Program-made: the position numbers and the translations under genes | The notes under the pieces: model-generated | Told to the model about the DNA's origin: nothing | Seen by the model: only the letters and a program-made list of their open reading frames with translations | The model's database searches: none | From: Isoetes taiwanensis | Taxonomy: Eukaryota; Streptophyta; Lycopodiopsida; Isoetales; Isoetaceae | Assembly: GCA_021234155.1 (NCBI GenBank) | Contig: JAJEKV010000014.1 | Coordinates: 4,173,563-4,237,562 of the forward strand | Direction of reading: 5' to 3' | Length of the DNA: 64,000 nt | In this document: in pieces, positions 37,077-46,745 of the stretch | Numbering within the stretch: the first letter of the stretch is position 1 | Layout of the letters: every line of letters begins with the position of its first letter

Positions 37077-38177
37077 TTGCAAACGAGAGCTATGGCTGAC
37101 GGTATCAACAGCAGCCAGCAGAGAAGATCGGATGCGGCAAGAGCCCCGGTGAGCCAACAGGACCTTAGGGACTTCCTGGCACAGATGGATAAGCGGCTAG
37201 AATCAAAGATCCCGAACTTGGATGCACTCAACGCATTGGCTGAAACGTGCAACAGCAACAAGATAGCCATCACTAGCATGGACACGAGAGTAGGAGGGGT
37301 GGAAAAGACGAATGAGGAAATGCAGCGCAGAATGGACGAGATCGAAGAAGAGAAAGCAAAGATCCTGCAAAGGTTGGTTGAATTAGAGAAATCAAATGTT
37401 GAGCTGGATGCATGGGAGTCATTTGATAGGATAAAGCCACATTTAATGGAATATGAGGAGCAAAATAAAATTAAGCATGATGTTAGGCTAATTGGGATAG
37501 CAGAGAGGCCTAACGAGGATATATATCGAGTTACTGCAGAAGTGATAGAAACGGTGTTCAAGGAACACAGGGGCATCATCGTCAAAGCCCTACGATCAGG
37601 CCAATGGAGGGGGAGATCGAGGCACATAAACCTGACGTTGAGGGACATGGCAACCAAGGAAAGGATCCTACGGATGGGATCCAGATTGAGGAATGGAATC
37701 AAAGTACAGGAGTCATTAACGGTGATGCAGAGACAGGGGCTACACAGGGAATTGGCCAAAGCCAGGGAGCTGAACCAAGCAGGGATACAAGCGGGAGTCA
37801 AGAATGGCAAGGTCTACATACACAAGAGGGTAAGAGAGCAAGCGACTCAACCGCAGGAGCAGACAGCTGGGTTGCAGGGGATAGCAAAATCAATGGAAGC
37901 AGAGAAGGAAAACATACACCCCCTGAAGTCTATACAACAGGGGCTGGAGAACAGACTGCAGGGGGGAGCACTAAGAGCAATCACGGTAGAGGGGAACCAG
38001 AACAGAGCAATAGCAATAGGAAGAAGCGGAAGCGGGGGAAACGAAGAGCGAGCAACACAAGCAGGGTTCGGAGGGCCAACCCCGACAATGAAGACCAGGG
38101 GAAGACCAAGGAGAATGGGCAATGGTACAGAAAACATGGAGACCCCGAAGGAGCAACCTCGGGGGAAAAGACGCTGA
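37077..38177 (+). CDS. LINE ORF1 protein (RNA-binding), 366 aa
   Basis: Intact frame. Residues about 30-120 are strongly heptad-like and charged (MDEIEEEKAKILQRLVELEK), so probably a trimerising coiled coil. Residues about 125-250 resemble the RRM-plus-C-terminal-domain region of L1 ORF1p: NKIKHDVRLIGIAERPNED, HINLTLRDMATKERILRMGS, then AGIQAGVKNGKVYIHKRVRE. The C-terminal third is basic and low-complexity (Gln/Gly/Arg-rich). ORF1p coats LINE RNA and acts as a nucleic-acid chaperone. The last 570 nt overlap the upstream extension of the ORF2 frame, which is -1 relative to ORF1. I see no canonical slippery heptamer in phase at the end of ORF1. Start chosen as the reported Met within an open frame; the true start may differ. 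Confidence 0.8.
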   Translation: MQTRAMADGINSSQQRRSDAARAPVSQQDLRDFLAQMDKRLESKIPNLDALNALAETCNSNKIAITSMDTRVGGVEKTNEEMQRRMDEIEEEKAKILQRLVELEKSNVELDAWESFDRIKPHLMEYEEQNKIKHDVRLIGIAERPNEDIYRVTAEVIETVFKEHRGIIVKALRSGQWRGRSRHINLTLRDMATKERILRMGSRLRNGIKVQESLTVMQRQGLHRELAKARELNQAGIQAGVKNGKVYIHKRVREQATQPQEQTAGLQGIAKSMEAEKENIHPLKSIQQGLENRLQGGALRAITVEGNQNRAIAIGRSGSGGNEERATQAGFGGPTPTMKTRGRPRRMGNGTENMETPKEQPRGKRR

Positions 38178-39247
38178 CATTATGGTACTGGAACTGTACC
38201 GGGTACCCATGGGATGATGGAGAAAGATTAGAAGGTGCCCACGGCTGCGACATAATATGCCTGACGGAGACATGGGAGCATAACGTTAAAAGGCTGCCAG
38301 AGGAGGAAGGATACCAGCTGTTCACATGCTGGAAAGACAGGGATTTTAAGATAGGGAGGGGGAGTGCAGGTCTGGCTTGTTATATAAAGAACAGTGTAGT
38401 TAACAATGCATGTATGTTACATTCAGATATCAATAAAAGATATATGGTTTTGAGTATCCAATTGAAAAACAAACAAGAGGTAGTTCTGATAATTACATAT
38501 TACCCGCCAAACAGTGATAAGCTAGAATTGCTGGAACTGGGAGAGAATATAACGAAATGGAAGGAGCAAGGACCAATGATTATAGTAGGAGATCTAAATG
38601 CCAGAACCAGACAGGAACAGGCACAAAGTACACACACGGATGAGAAAGATGGTCAGATAGTGTACACGACGAGGACACAGGAATGGCAGAGGGATACAGA
38701 AGATAAGACAGAGGTCAATGCTAGAGGTGAATTGTTGTTGGAAGTCTGCACAGCAAAAGGGATGATTATAGCTAATGGCGTGAAAAAATGGAGGGGATCG
38801 GGAGGTTTCACGAGCCAAAACACACATGGTAAGAGCATAGTGGATTATATAATTGTGAACGATCAAGCAGCGGAAAAGATAGAAGGGCTGATGCTACAAG
38901 AATGGCCGACTGGGAAAAGGGAAAGCCATAGACCGATTAAATTAACAATCAGACTGGAGGGGACGCCACAAAAAGATAGCACAGAAAGAAAGGAAGATAA
39001 TAAAGACAGGGTGAGGATTCAATTCCAGGAGAAATACGCAGAAACCTTCACCCAAATGATCAAGGAGGAAATGGGAAAATGGGACTGGGGAAAACACAAT
39101 GCAAGTGATAATGGGAACACCCTAAATGACATCATGGTAAGGGTAGCAACAGATGTGTTTGGGAAAAGGATCAAAATCAGGAAGAACGGGGGCATTGAGC
39201 TTCAAGATGGTATGATGACGAGTGTAGAGAATACAAGAGGAAAATAA
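37604..39247 (+). CDS. LINE ORF2 N-terminus with AP-like endonuclease (frame ends early)
   Basis: The endonuclease starts at about residue 190 of this frame (base ~38170). Successive motifs are LTLWYWNCTG (N of motif I), IICLTETWEHN (catalytic E), VVLIITYYPPNSD, MIIVGDLNART (D-x-N), SIVDYIIVNDQ, and ESHRPIKLTI (S-D/R-H equivalent). This order is that of the apurinic endonuclease domain of L1-type elements, which nicks target DNA. The stretch before it (37604-38165) overlaps ORF1 and is Gly/Glu/Lys-rich; it may be an accidental open frame. The frame is lost near 39205. The shifted frame continues with WYDDECREYKRKIRK, the usual linker to the RT, so the stop at 39247 is due to a frameshift, not a natural end. 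Confidence 0.8.
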   Translation: MEGEIEAHKPDVEGHGNQGKDPTDGIQIEEWNQSTGVINGDAETGATQGIGQSQGAEPSRDTSGSQEWQGLHTQEGKRASDSTAGADSWVAGDSKINGSREGKHTPPEVYTTGAGEQTAGGSTKSNHGRGEPEQSNSNRKKRKRGKRRASNTSRVRRANPDNEDQGKTKENGQWYRKHGDPEGATSGEKTLTLWYWNCTGYPWDDGERLEGAHGCDIICLTETWEHNVKRLPEEEGYQLFTCWKDRDFKIGRGSAGLACYIKNSVVNNACMLHSDINKRYMVLSIQLKNKQEVVLIITYYPPNSDKLELLELGENITKWKEQGPMIIVGDLNARTRQEQAQSTHTDEKDGQIVYTTRTQEWQRDTEDKTEVNARGELLLEVCTAKGMIIANGVKKWRGSGGFTSQNTHGKSIVDYIIVNDQAAEKIEGLMLQEWPTGKRESHRPIKLTIRLEGTPQKDSTERKEDNKDRVRIQFQEKYAETFTQMIKEEMGKWDWGKHNASDNGNTLNDIMVRVATDVFGKRIKIRKNGGIELQDGMMTSVENTRGK

Positions 39248-39249
39248 GA

Positions 39250-41500
39250 AAACACAGGGAAAGGGAGACATACCGGAAGAAAAGGCAAAGATACATAAGA
39301 TTATCAAGAAGAAAAGATACAATAACACTACAGACACCAATGCTACATGGGGAAAATGCTGAAAAAACAGCCCCGAAGATTTTGGAGAGGATTCAAAAAC
39401 AAAGGAGGGGGTAGCAATATGAAAGCAAGGAACGAACAAGATGGCATTGGAACCGAGGGATGGGAGAGTTACTTGGACAAATTATACAAGACAGGGGCAC
39501 CTCCGGTACCAATACCAATACAGCATGACCCGGACAAACCATGCTTCAACATGCTAGAAGTAATGCTAGCCCTAAACAGGATGGCCAATCATAAAGCACC
39601 GGATCTATACGGCCGACCGGGAACTGGCGAAGTGTCTTTGAGACGTAAATTGGCGCATAAAAGTTCTGAGACATTTTCAATGGCATCATACATACGAGAC
39701 TCCCGCATTTATGGACATACAACGAGTCATACCTCTACATAAGGCGAAATAGAAAAGATCCAGGGAACTATAGGACGATAATGGTAAGCCTCGATTTTTA
39801 GCAAAATGGTTTGGAAAGGTATTGGATAACAAACTAAAGAAATGGGCGAAAGAAGGAAATATGAGAGCACAAGGGCAAGCGGGGGTTCAGGGCCGGAGCA
39901 CTCAACCACGAATCACCTCGTGACCCTTCCGGATATTAATAGAGCGTAACAAAGTGCGAGGAAGGAAAATAATCATTGCTTTGTAGATTTCGATAAAAGC
40001 GTTTGATCTGATCCCGAGAGAGAAGCCGCTAAAAAGACCGATGGACATGCAAGCCCCGAAAATATGGTAGGATCGATCGCAAGACCGTACCACAAGGTGT
40101 ATGCTAAGATGGAACAGAAGGACGGTAGATAACTGCGACACCGTGTAAAGCGGGGCTGCCCGTTATCCCCAACTCGTTTGGAATATACATAGATGCACTA
40201 CGAGGGATACATAGCGAGAACGACAAGGGGGACAGTATGCCCCCATACTAGGAGACACGAAGGTACCGATAATGCTATATCGCGGATGATCTCGGTATGA
40301 TGGCAACAAAAACAAAGGAATGCACTGATCGCTCAAAATTCTAGAACAATTACGTGAGGATACAAAGTGACAATGAATCTAGCAAAAACTAAGATAGTCA
40401 TCTTTGGACATAAGAACGGGGCATAAACCTTTCAGATATAAAGATAAAGAGATAGAGGAAGCAAATGAATCTGATATCTAGGTTATGATGCGCATGGCAC
40501 GAGGAAATGGGCCAAAGGAGCTAACGCCGATTCCAATCAGCTATAGGAAGCTACTTTAACATGAAAAACTTCAGAATGAAGTAGAATAACCGATTGGGAC
40601 ATCAAATGTTATTTATTCAAGGCAGCAATAGCCACCACTCGGTTATGCGAGCGTAAGCATGGGGGCCAGGTTTAATGTGAAAAGAAACCGGGAAAAGCGA
40701 GGAAGGAATTCTTAGGCAATGGCACGACAGAATTTAGGGTAAGGACAAACACGCCGCTGACAATCATGGTCCTCAAAACAGGGCAAAAACCGATGGAAGT
40801 GAGAGCATGGGAGAGAACCATAAGGTACCCGCCGAGACAACGCGGGGAGACATACAAGGAAACTGTCGAAGATTGCAATCACCGAATCAAAAAAATCACA
40901 CATCCTCGAAAAGCATTGGATGGTTTAAAGAGGTGGCAACATGGACCGCATGTGATGGGATTAAACCCGAGTGACCTAATAGAAGAGGGGCAAAGTGGAA
41001 TGAGGAGGGGGCGGACATAGCGACAAGAGCATGGTCGCAAAGGCATACAGAGGACCTAAGACAGACCGGGTTATACAAGTCTTTAATCCGATCAACAAAT
41101 AGGACACGTGATATCACCGGGATAACATATTGGGGAAAAAGCGAAGGGACATACCGGCGGATTTAGGATGGGAAGTCATGATCTAAGAATCGAAAAAAGA
41201 CAGTGGAGAGGGGTAGACAAGGAGGACCGGGATATGCGGGAATCTGCGGCGGGGGAGAATAGAGGATGAGAACCATATGATTAATGACTGCCCGATCTAC
41301 GGAGACATCAGGGACAGATATAGAAATATAAGGTGGGGGGGACCAGTCCACAGGCTGATGAAGATGACAGAATCATTATGGGATCTGGCAGACGCGATCC
41401 AAAGAACCAAACACAGAGAAGTACACAGTGAAAGAGGGCTTGTAATATGATATGTACAAAACGGGTCATATAGCCTCATACAAATTGCTCAGCTAAAAGC
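39250..41500 (+). pseudogene. LINE copy 4 reverse transcriptase, decayed
   Basis: Fragments of the RT palm and fingers occur in all frames: FWRGFKNKGGG and LNRMANHKAPDLYG at 39350-39610, VDFDKSVx traces near 39985, the SPTLFGIYIDAL equivalent near 40165, and the YADDL equivalent near 40275. Single-base insertions and deletions occur every ~100 bp. A zinc-finger-like tail (DENHMINDCPIYGDIRDRY) is visible at about 41268-41325. Confidence 0.75.
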
Positions 41501-41576
41501 TGATTAATAACGACGCATCACTGCACGGCCAAGAAGCCGGGGTAAAGCGGGATGCTGGTATTAAAAGAAAAAAGTC

Positions 41577-41624
41577 AGCCTTCAGAAAAGGCTACATTAT
41601 AACAGCGTGATGTGCTAGTAGCAC
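41577..41624 (+). ncRNA. LINE copy 4 3' UTR small hairpins
   Basis: AGCCTT-loop-AAGGCT at 41577-41593 and GTGCTA-G-TAGCAC at about 41611-41624, about 100 bp before the (TATTC)n tail. Analogous in position to the hairpins of the other LINE 3' ends, but different in sequence. Confidence 0.4.
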
Positions 41625-41774
41625 CCTTTTAGGGAGCTCGCCCACGCTACACAAGTCCAGGGGCCTTACGGCACAAGGGACATTAATGTATTCTATTCTA
41701 TTCTATTCTATTCTACTCTATTCTATTCTCTCTCTAAAGTAACAAAGAGAGAGAGAGAGGAAGTATAACTTTCA

Positions 41775-42375
41775 ACATGCCATCTGGGCTCCAACATGCC
41801 AAGGTGGCTCAAACATACCACGCGGCTCCAACATGTGCCAAGGTGGCTCAAACATGCCAAGGTGGCTCCAACATTCCACCTAGGCTCGAATATGCCAAGG
41901 TTGGCTCAAACATGCCACCTAGGCTCCAACATGCCAAGGTGGCTCCAACATGCCATCTAGCCTCCTGCATGCCAAGGTGGCTCCAACATGCCACCTAGGC
42001 TCAAACATGCCAAGGTGGCTCAAATATGCCATGCAGGCTCCAACATGCCACCTAGGCTCCAACATGCCAAGGTGGCTCAAACATGCCAAGGTGGCTCCAA
42101 CGTGCCACCTAGGCTCCAACGTGCCAAGGTGGCTCGAACAGGCCATACGGGCTCCAACATGCCACCTAGGCTCAAACATGCCAAGGTGGCTTAAACATGC
42201 CACCTAGGCTCCAATATGCCAAGGTAGCTCAAACATGCCACCTAGGCTCCAACATACCAAGGTGGCTCAAACATGCCAAGGTGGCTCCAACATGCCACGC
42301 AGGCTCCAACATGCCATCTAGGCTCCAACATGCCAAGGTGGCTCAGGCATGCCACCTAGGCACCCCAAGTGGTGA
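41775..42375. repeat. 18-bp minisatellite, about 32 copies
   Basis: A head-to-tail unit of 18 bp in two main versions: CCAACATGCCAAGGTGGCTC-like and CCAACATGCCACCTAGGCTC-like. They alternate irregularly, with single-base variants. 18 is a multiple of 3, so long frames run through it on both strands; these are by-products. It starts ~40 bp after the LINE copy 4 tail and a (GA)n patch (41742-41760). Confidence 0.95.
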
Positions 42376-42770
42376 CATGGCATGCCAAATAAGCAAGGTC
42401 AAGTTTTGACTAGGCCAAAAATGAAAAAATGTCCATCTTTGGTCCTTTCATTGGGTGATGTTGGCAAATTTTAGGTGACATGGCTAGATGATGGTGACAT
42501 GGATATGATGACTTGGACTTTATGCAAGAAATATGATAACCTTTGAAATTTTTGTAGAGGAGTTTGGCAAGGGATAGAATAGAGGGGCTTGAAGAACTTA
42601 AAGCGCTGACACCCTTCCCCAAATCGAACCCAGGCCGGGACTTTTTGCCCGACTTTCTCACCCGGAGGGGAGAGGCCGGACCCGGGAGATGGACCTCGAA
42701 AAGGTTGTCGAGGCAGCCTTTCCTATCAGCGCTCCTCTGGGAGGGCAAATGCCAATTGCCCCCCATCGGC

Positions 42771-43922
42771 CCGTTGAATCCGTCATTCAAGTAACCTGCT
42801 TCGAGCAGGCTCAAAAAAATCCAAGATCCGTCTGGGAGAACTTATCAAACCACGAAGCGTCTTGCGGGTTGACCGCGTAGAAAACCAAATGTTTTGTCGT
42901 TCGGGCAGTACAAAGGCTCCAGAATGGAGATTCGACTTCGCCATGCCATCCGAAATGGCAAAATTACCCTAGAAACCAAGTTACACGGTCATTTTTTGCA
43001 ACGAAAAAAACACGAACCCTTTACATGGCAGTATTCTGCAGTCACCTCTTAGACCAATTGACTACGAACATGTTAGACATGAGCTACTTTGGCGCTTCTT
43101 GGAAAAGGGGTAGTCTTCTGCCTACGAAACTTGGTCTCTAGGGTAATGTCAACGTTTTGAGTCCATTGGCAGAGTCAGTTCACAGTTCCGGAGTGGTAAA
43201 GTTGCCCGTCCGTGGCCAGGGTTCTTTGGGAGAGGACCTTTGGGGCGAACTGCCTCCGAAAGATTTTAAAGGTCCATCTTCTGGCGTCAACACCCTTCCT
43301 CTACGTGATGACATTGTGCAAGATTTTGGTCGAATCTGACTGGGATATAGCCTCTGAAACGTAAACCCTGTGTGTTGCTAGGTTACTGAAGGGTTTACGT
43401 TATGGGGGTCGAGTTTTAGTCGGTTGCACTTGGGAGATGGTTGAGAAGCTGCAATTGAAAACATGAAGCAATAGGAACTGATGGAATGGGGTTTGAAGTT
43501 ATCCTCCTCCCAATGTGGCAATTAGAAGTCAAGAGCGCCTTTTGCAGTAGCAAAATTGTTTGGGATCATTCGAGATGGCCAATAGATCCAAACTCTGTTA
43601 TTTCAGTTGGTCCTGTCTAACATGTTCGTAGTCAATTGGTCTAAGAGGTGGCTGCGGAATACTGCCATGTAGAGGGTTCGTGTTTTTTTCGTTGCAAAAA
43701 ATGACCGTGTAACTTGGTCCCTAGGGTAGTTTCGCCGTTCCGGATGGCATGGCGAAGTCGAATCTCCATTCCGGAGCCTTTGCACTGCCCGAACGACAAA
43801 ACATTTGGTTTTCTACGCGGTCAACCCGCAGGACGCTTCGTGGTTTGATAAGTTCTCCTGGACGGATCTTGGATTTTTTTTGAGCCTGCTCGAAGCCGTT
43901 ACTTGAATGGCAGATTCAACGG
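42771..43922. mobile_element. foldback element with ~308-bp inverted arms
   Basis: The left arm (42771-43079) and right arm (43615-43922) are reverse complements over about 308 bp, with roughly 5% mismatches and a few small indels. Both begin/end at CCGTTGAATC...GATTCAACGG, and ...ACGAACATGTTAGACA marks the inner edge. The spacer is 535 bp. About 43120-43215 in the spacer is a diverged third copy of part of the right arm in the same orientation. No transposase is encoded. The architecture suits a foldback or non-autonomous Mutator-like element with long terminal inverted repeats. No clear target duplication was identified. Confidence 0.82.
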
Positions 43923-44795
43923 TCGGATAGGAAAATTGAGCTCCGGGCGCTGACTCTTCATAGAACATTTCTAAGCCAATCATGTGAAATTCCCCCCTCG
44001 AGTGTAAAACCGACAAAAATGGACACCTATGATGGCTATGGTTTTGGGCGAAATGTACAATGAGCATATAATTGAACTTTGGAATATCAACTCTATAAGC
44101 TACTCTATTGGTGGTGTGTATGCGATAAGTTTTTATCTATATAAGCAAACCTTATCCAAAGAATTGCACACTTAAGAACAATCTAGGTGGAATGTTATTG
44201 TACACATGTTCAAACTCAGGTCATAAATATGCAAATATAATGGACCATATCAAATGTTAATAAGAATGCCAATCACATGCATGCTTTGCATGGCTTGCCT
44301 GGTCTGCATAGCATTTGCAAATTGCTATAAGAGCCGTATGGCTCTGTTCTTGCAAAGATTTGATGTAAATGGCATTTTCGGCCTCATTGCATACTTAAAT
44401 CATTGGAGCTATGGGGCCATACAATGTTGGGCAAGCTTTTTAAACTAGTCTCAAATATAGTGATGTTGTGTAAAAAGTGCATGGTTACTATATCAAGCAT
44501 CGTGGTTTTAATATGGTGATTTTGTGCCGAAAATGCAATCAATATGCATGATGTATAGTTTCAAGTGTTTGTTACCTTCAAATTGGAGATGTGGATCACA
44601 TCAGATCACATTTGGGAAGAGGTATATGCCATGGTGAAGGAAATGTGAAAAAATTATAATGGTCCTTTGTGATTTTCAAGGATCCATGCGATGTCAATTA
44701 CACCTCACTGTATTTCGCTTCAGTATGTCCTTTGTAGCTTGCTTTTCATATTGATCATCCTTGAACTCGTGGATTTTTTAAATGTTGGAGAACAT
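43923..44795. other. intergenic, no gene seen
   Basis: AT-rich. Short frames only. Confidence 0.35.
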
Positions 44796-45042
44796 TTCAC
44801 ACGGGGGGTGACTCCGGGCAACGAGAGCTGTTGGATAGGCATATTCACCCCTTATTCCTTAATCTACACCGTACGTAAAGTTCCTCGTTTGTGGGGTATG
44901 CAAGTACAAAATTTGCTATACTGTATAATAAGATTCGCAAAATACTATAAGATTTCAAGCGAAATACTATATGGTGTTGATTTCATACGTGCAAAATACA
45001 ATTATGAGGGCTCTCGCTGTCCTACGTCACCCCCCGTGTGAA
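44796..45042. mobile_element. MITE candidate with perfect 17-bp terminal inverted repeats
   Basis: TTCACACGGGGGGTGAC at 44796-44812 is exactly complemented by GTCACCCCCCGTGTGAA at 45026-45042. The whole is 247 bp with an AT-rich centre and no credible coding. The size and perfect ends fit a miniature inverted-repeat transposable element. I do not see an unambiguous flanking duplication, so the superfamily is unassigned. Confidence 0.65.
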
Positions 45043-45124
45043 TATGCACCCAAACCAAAGGGGGCTTAAGGGGGATTTTAATTTAAATGTATTGGACCCA
45101 ATGGTTGTGTTAATTAATGTCAAT

Positions 45125-45300
45125 CCCATCGATCCGAGACATCGGATCGCCATTCTAGAATGGGACGAGCATGCATGTTTTGCATGCATGCGGGCGGCGC
45201 ATGCCCGTTCTGGTTGGGACTTCGCTATTTTAGGCGCGTTTCTGCTTCGACTTCTCATCGGCGCTTCCTCTTCTCTCTCAGCAGTACCTTATTCTCTTTG
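45125..45300. repeat. ~176-bp direct repeat, copy 1
   Basis: CCCATCGATCC...GCGCTTCCTCTTCTCTCT...TTATTCTCTTTGAA is repeated at 45488-45663 (offset 363) at about 93% identity. It includes the perfect hairpin GCATGCATG-TTTTG-CATGCATGC at 45169-45191. Confidence 0.9.
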
Positions 45301-45487
45301 AATTGTTTCCGTGCGGGGAGGGGCTTCTTCCCCGCCTTGGTTTGGCCAATTTGGCGTTTCTTTCATGCCGTCCGTTCTCGGCCTTTAGCCTTCATCCCGT
45401 GACCTTCGCCCTCGATCCTAGTTTGTTAAGGAAGTCCTTTGGTATTCTGGGCGTTTGTTGGTTTCATCGCGAGTCCCATTCTAGAAT

Positions 45488-45663
45488 CCCATCGATCCGG
45501 TGACATCGGATCGCCATTCTAGAATGGGACGAGCATGCATGTTTTGCATGCATGCGGCGGCGCATGCCCGTTACGGTTGGGACTTCGCTATTTTTAGGCG
45601 TTTTGCGCTTTCGACTTCTCATCGGCGCTTCCTCTTCTCTCTCGATTAGCCTTATTCTCTTTG
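45488..45663. repeat. ~176-bp direct repeat, copy 2
   Basis: Partner of 45125-45300, with the same hairpin at 45533-45555. The short lead-in TTTGTTGGTTTCAT(C)GCGAG before the copy also recurs at about 46112-46140, next to another CCCATTCTAGAAT. Confidence 0.9.
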
Positions 45664-46010
45664 AACCCACCCTCCCCCCTCTTTGTTATTGTATTTTTAT
45701 CGCGTGGCACACGCCAGAATCAGCCCCCTCCACTCTGGGAGGTTTGGTTTGTCTTGTTGTTTTGTTGGTGATGTACAGGTACAGGTTAGCGAGCGACATC
45801 TGTTTCGACTTTTCCATTCGTGGGTTTTGGGAGCGATTTTTATGCCTTACGTTTGTCCAAGCCCCTTGCTCCGGCTTTATCACTAGGGTTTTTCCTCGAA
45901 AACCGAAAGGGCGGGTTTTTAATCCCTGATAAGCTTTCTACAGTACACTAGCCCGTCTCTATTAGCATTGTATTTTGTTGGGGTCCAAATGATATAATTG
46001 GATTTTCCCT
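45664..46010 (+). mobile_element. isolated LINE 3' end
   Basis: Shares with LINE copies 2 and 3 the ordered 3' signals GGTTTTTCCTCGAAAACC (45887-45904), GGGTTTTTAATCC, TAGCCC, TTGTAT..GGGTCC and a second stem TCCAA...TTGGA (45984-46002). No RT sequence is recognisable upstream, so this is a very short 5'-truncated insertion or a 3'-UTR-only copy. Confidence 0.65.
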
Positions 46011-46570
46011 TTATTTTTTATGGGTAGTTCGCATGTGTGCGGCTACCCACTATCCACCATTGTAGAAAATCTGCTGAGATGAATGAGAAGCAAGTCTAAG
46101 TCGGGCGGTTTGTTGGTTTCATGCGAGTCCCATTCTAGAATGGTAGTTATGTGTTGGTTGTTAATGTCAATGGTTGTTATGTATTGGTTGTTATGTATTG
46201 GGGGATTTAATTTTTATATGTTGGATGTTAATGGTTTGTGTTGCAAAAAAATTTTTTTTGGCCCCTTCGGGGCCTTAGGGACGCCACATCCCCCGGCGAC
46301 AAAAATTTTTAGAATTCAAATCAGAAAAAAACTGTATTAATCAGCTGGTAGGATGTGAAAGCCTACCAAACCCGGCCAGAAAATTGCTGTTTTAACATAG
46401 ATAACTTAACCAAACATATCCATATCATAAACTATCAAAAAGATCTCGGAGAGAGCTTTCCAACACAATAAAAATCATCTCAAACAGAGCTCTGGATCAA
46501 AAGTTATGATAACAAATGTGTTGCCGGCGAGGAAACTGCACTACATGCGCCCTTCAAGCCCTTCATGTGC
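46011..46570. other. no gene; strong GC hairpin at 46260-46274
   Basis: GGCCCC-TTC-GGGGCC is a perfect 6-bp stem with a 3-nt loop. It sits between A/T runs (AAAAAAATTTTTTTT before, AAAAATTTTTA after), so a larger fold is possible. 46380-46540 contains phrases of the kind seen in plant LTR sequences (AGAGAGCTTTCCAAC, ATCAAAAGTTATG), but no LTR boundary was found. Confidence 0.4.
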
Positions 46571-46745
46571 CCATTATGCACCACACACACAAAAAGAGAG
46601 CTTTTGTTGTGAGCCATTGGTTGTTGACCATTATGCACCACACGCACAAAAAAGGGCTTTTGTTGTGAGCCATTGATTGTTGACCATTATGCACCACACG
46701 CACAAAAAAGGGCTTTTGTTGTGAGCCATTGGTTGTTGACCATTG
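46571..46745. repeat. 56/57-bp tandem repeat, 3 copies
   Basis: Units start CCATTATGCACCACACRCAC at 46571, 46628 and 46684, and each includes CTTTTGTTGTGAGCCATTGR. Near identical. Confidence 0.93.

Larger units (their letters stand above)
36224..41735 (+). mobile_element. near full-length LINE, copy 4, with 5' monomers and (TATTC)n tail
   Basis: It contains three tandem 5' UTR units (36224-36700), ORF1 (37077-38177) and an endonuclease-bearing ORF2 start to 39247. A frameshifted RT region runs to about 41450, followed by a 3' UTR and a (TATTC)n tail at about 41695-41727. RT landmarks survive only as traces: SFGIYIDAL, corresponding to SPTLFGIYID, at about 40162-40200, and a one-base-inserted YADD at about 40272-40285. 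The first half is open over 2.1 kb while the second half is full of single-base indels. No target duplication was recognised. The 5' limit may lie upstream, near 35880. Confidence 0.9.

Noticed and set aside
37040-37810. 256-codon minus-strand frame
   Set aside because: Antisense to the well-supported LINE ORF1; a shadow of its purine-rich codons.
41777-42409. Repetitive reading frames (MPPRLKHAKVA...)
   Set aside because: 18-bp minisatellite read through; open on both strands.
42410-42814. 134-codon minus-strand frame at the left foldback arm
   Set aside because: Both strands are open and the frame crosses the arm boundary; no domain recognised.
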